Translations under genes and position numbers: made by a program
Notes under the pieces: model-generated
Databases searched by the model: none
What the model was told of the DNA's origin: nothing
Seen by the model: only the letters and a program-made list of their open reading frames with translations
Shown here: piece after piece, positions 52,401 through 55,400 of the stretch
Position numbering within the stretch: the first letter of the stretch is position 1
How the letters are laid out: each line of letters starts with the position of its first letter
NCBI GenBank assembly: GCA_963402885.1
Contig: OY727100.1
Span: 8,667,501 to 8,731,500, forward strand
Source of the DNA: Antedon bifida
Taxonomy: Eukaryota; Echinodermata; Crinoidea; Comatulida; Antedonidae
DNA length: 64,000 bases
Direction of reading: 5' to 3'

Positions 52401-55400
52401 GTTTTGTTTAAATGTATATTAACAATATGGAGGTTATTATTATTTTACCTACCTTTATTATATATTGTCGCTACAGTGACACCTCTAATCATTCCAAGCG
52501 CAAAACCGGATATATACGGTGGACGTAATACGTTTGGTTGAATGTAAGAACTTCTCCAGTCATTCTCTATATTCGTTAAGGTTGACTGTCCAACGAAAGA
52601 TACATGTCCACTATCTACACATTGAAGTTCTATAGTTCCACCAGATGTATCATGAATCTTTAAAAGACAGTAGTCCATGGTGGGATCTGCAAACGATGTC
52701 ACTGTTGAAAAAATATGCATTAAAGTGAAGGTTATGGTTCAATTTATGTTTAAAAATTAAACAAGATGTTCAATCTTCCCAGATTGGTCTTGTGTCACAT
52801 GACAACCTTTAAAATTGAGTCTCGGGGCCTAATGTGAAATTATATTAAATGCATGACTTAGTGATTACAACAAATTGTTTTTGCCAGATAAACTGATGGT
52901 AAATCAACGTAGGACGTTTTTGCAAATACATTTCTTGAATAGTCTTACTTGTTCTACAGTCAGATCCGGAAAAGCCAGTTACACATGTACAACTCTTTTC
53001 TCCATCTGGACATGTGCCTGGATAGCAAAGTGTGCTGCTGCTTCTCCATGAACAATTTTCTATCAACATTATAGATTAATATAACATAAAATTAAAGTCT
53101 AGTGGTTCTAGCGGTTGTGGTTGTGACTTGTTATATTGGATTATTATTGGTTCAAAATTAAGGTAATAATAGAGGTTGAATTAATTTAGGGTTGTCATCT
53201 AGAATGTGTTTACCAATAGAGAAAACACATGAAACATAGTCGTAATATTATTAAAGTTATCGAATTTCGATGATGTCACACTCATAATTAGGATATAGCC
53301 TATTTAGACGATGTAGGCATATATTAATAACAAAATAAAACAGTACCTTCACAAACTGTATTCTTATTTAGGTATGCTTGTCCCATTGACATTCCGTAGT
53401 CACCATTACATTTCATACATACTTGATCATAATATGTTGTACAACTTCTTAGATCACAATTAGATATAACGGTACATTCTGTAAACATACAAACACAAAT
53501 CGAATATCATAATGATTAAACATGGAATGGATGGCAAACCAGCTTAACTAGAAACATCCTGTTCTGTTTTAAAATAGCTATTGCTAATAAGCCAAATTTT
53601 GACGTACAGTTTGCGTTGTCTGATTTTCGATTTGCATTAACGCACGATAACAGATTTTTCTGAGCTGAAATTGGGTACTTAATTACCTACCTTGACATGA
53701 TGTTGCGTATGATGACAAATAATATTCGCTGTCACATGACGAGCAACTGCAACTACGGGGTTTTAAGTTAAAGGATAGATGTTTACAGTTATCAATGGAA
53801 CAATCTGTTAACAAAAATATTAACAATAATAATCATAACAATTTGCAATAGTAACAAAGCACTCTCAGTTGAATCACAATGTATTAGAATATAAATGAAA
53901 CAATATACTAAACAAGAAATATTTCTTACAAAAAACGCTGCTCGCTTATTGACGTAACAGTTTTAAAGATATATTGTCCTTCTGAAAATTTTTTTTTATT
54001 TCAAATTTGTTTTGAATGTGTCATTTTATTGTCACATAATAGTTATTTTACCTGAAAAAAATGTAATTTAAAGCAAAAAATACTTAAATTGTCTGTCAGA
54101 CAATGGGTTTGGGTTATTTTTAAAGGTTTTTTTTTTCTCTTTTTATACGTGAATAAATATTATTTTTTTGTTACAGAAGTGAATAACTTTGATATGAAAC
54201 ACAGACCCAATTTCTGTCACTTTATTTTATTGCTAAGGTCAAGTCTGGGAGTCACTTCATCACGCCTAGATACTTCAAGTGTGGAAGTATCCTATTACAA
54301 ACAAAAACTTTAATGGACTGTTTTGATAATAATTCAATGATTATCTGACAGCGAATTACAGTATTATATATATATATCAGTCAAATGGGACTCATAAATA
54401 CCAGAAATGCTTTGGGATTTGTAATTTTAGCATGACGTGTCCTAATAGACTCTCTTTTTTGGGTCCAGCAGCTGGGACCTATAAATTATAGTCGAGTTTG
54501 CATTTTAGCAAAAACGTCAACCTCTAGTACTATAACTGCTGCTTGCTTTCAGCTTAAAAATGAGTCATCTCTTGTGACGTAGCGGGCTATCAACAGCGTG
54601 AAAAACAATAAACTATCTTGGTATAAAATAGAAAACACAAATAACAAAATAAGTGAATCGGTGTGTGTGTGTGTGTGATGCGTTTACGTATTTTTGTTTA
54701 ACATTTAATTAACTTGATGGATTTTATTATTAAACAAAATAATCACACTATCTATGCAATTGTTGACGTAAAAAGAATGCATATGTATTACTTTTAAAAC
54801 ATTAAACATGGTCATTCCTTGTCGTACACGTAAGTTCTATGATTCATTATCATAACATTAGAAAACAAATGTAGGCCTACTACCAGTTCGCGTCGTATGT
54901 TCATACCATGGAATGGAACATTTTACCACTAACCAAACAACAATCAACCACTAATCACTAACATAACAAAAATCATCCACTAATGTAACAATCCATTAAC
55001 CACCAACGTAATGTAATGGATCGGAAAGCTTCCGAAGTTTCTTATACCTACATTATTGGTGGCGCAATATATTGCATTGCATTGCTATTGTTCACTACTG
55101 GTATTCGCGGGCGTATTTGCATATCAGGTGAATGATTATATTGAATAGGCTGCGTGAGCGTTGGTTCTGCAGAAGTTGTTTTAGTTGTTGTCTGAGTAAG
55201 ACATGTTATATACTGTATTTCTTTAAAGTGTGGATTCTCGCCAATACTGTGAGTAGATATTTTCTATACAACCATAATGTTTTACAGTATTACTCCATGT
55301 GCATAACCGAGTTAAGTTGTTATCGTTCATTATTTGTAACGACAATGAATTCACTGTTTATAATTTCTCATTGATATACACCTTTGTCTTACTAGATACC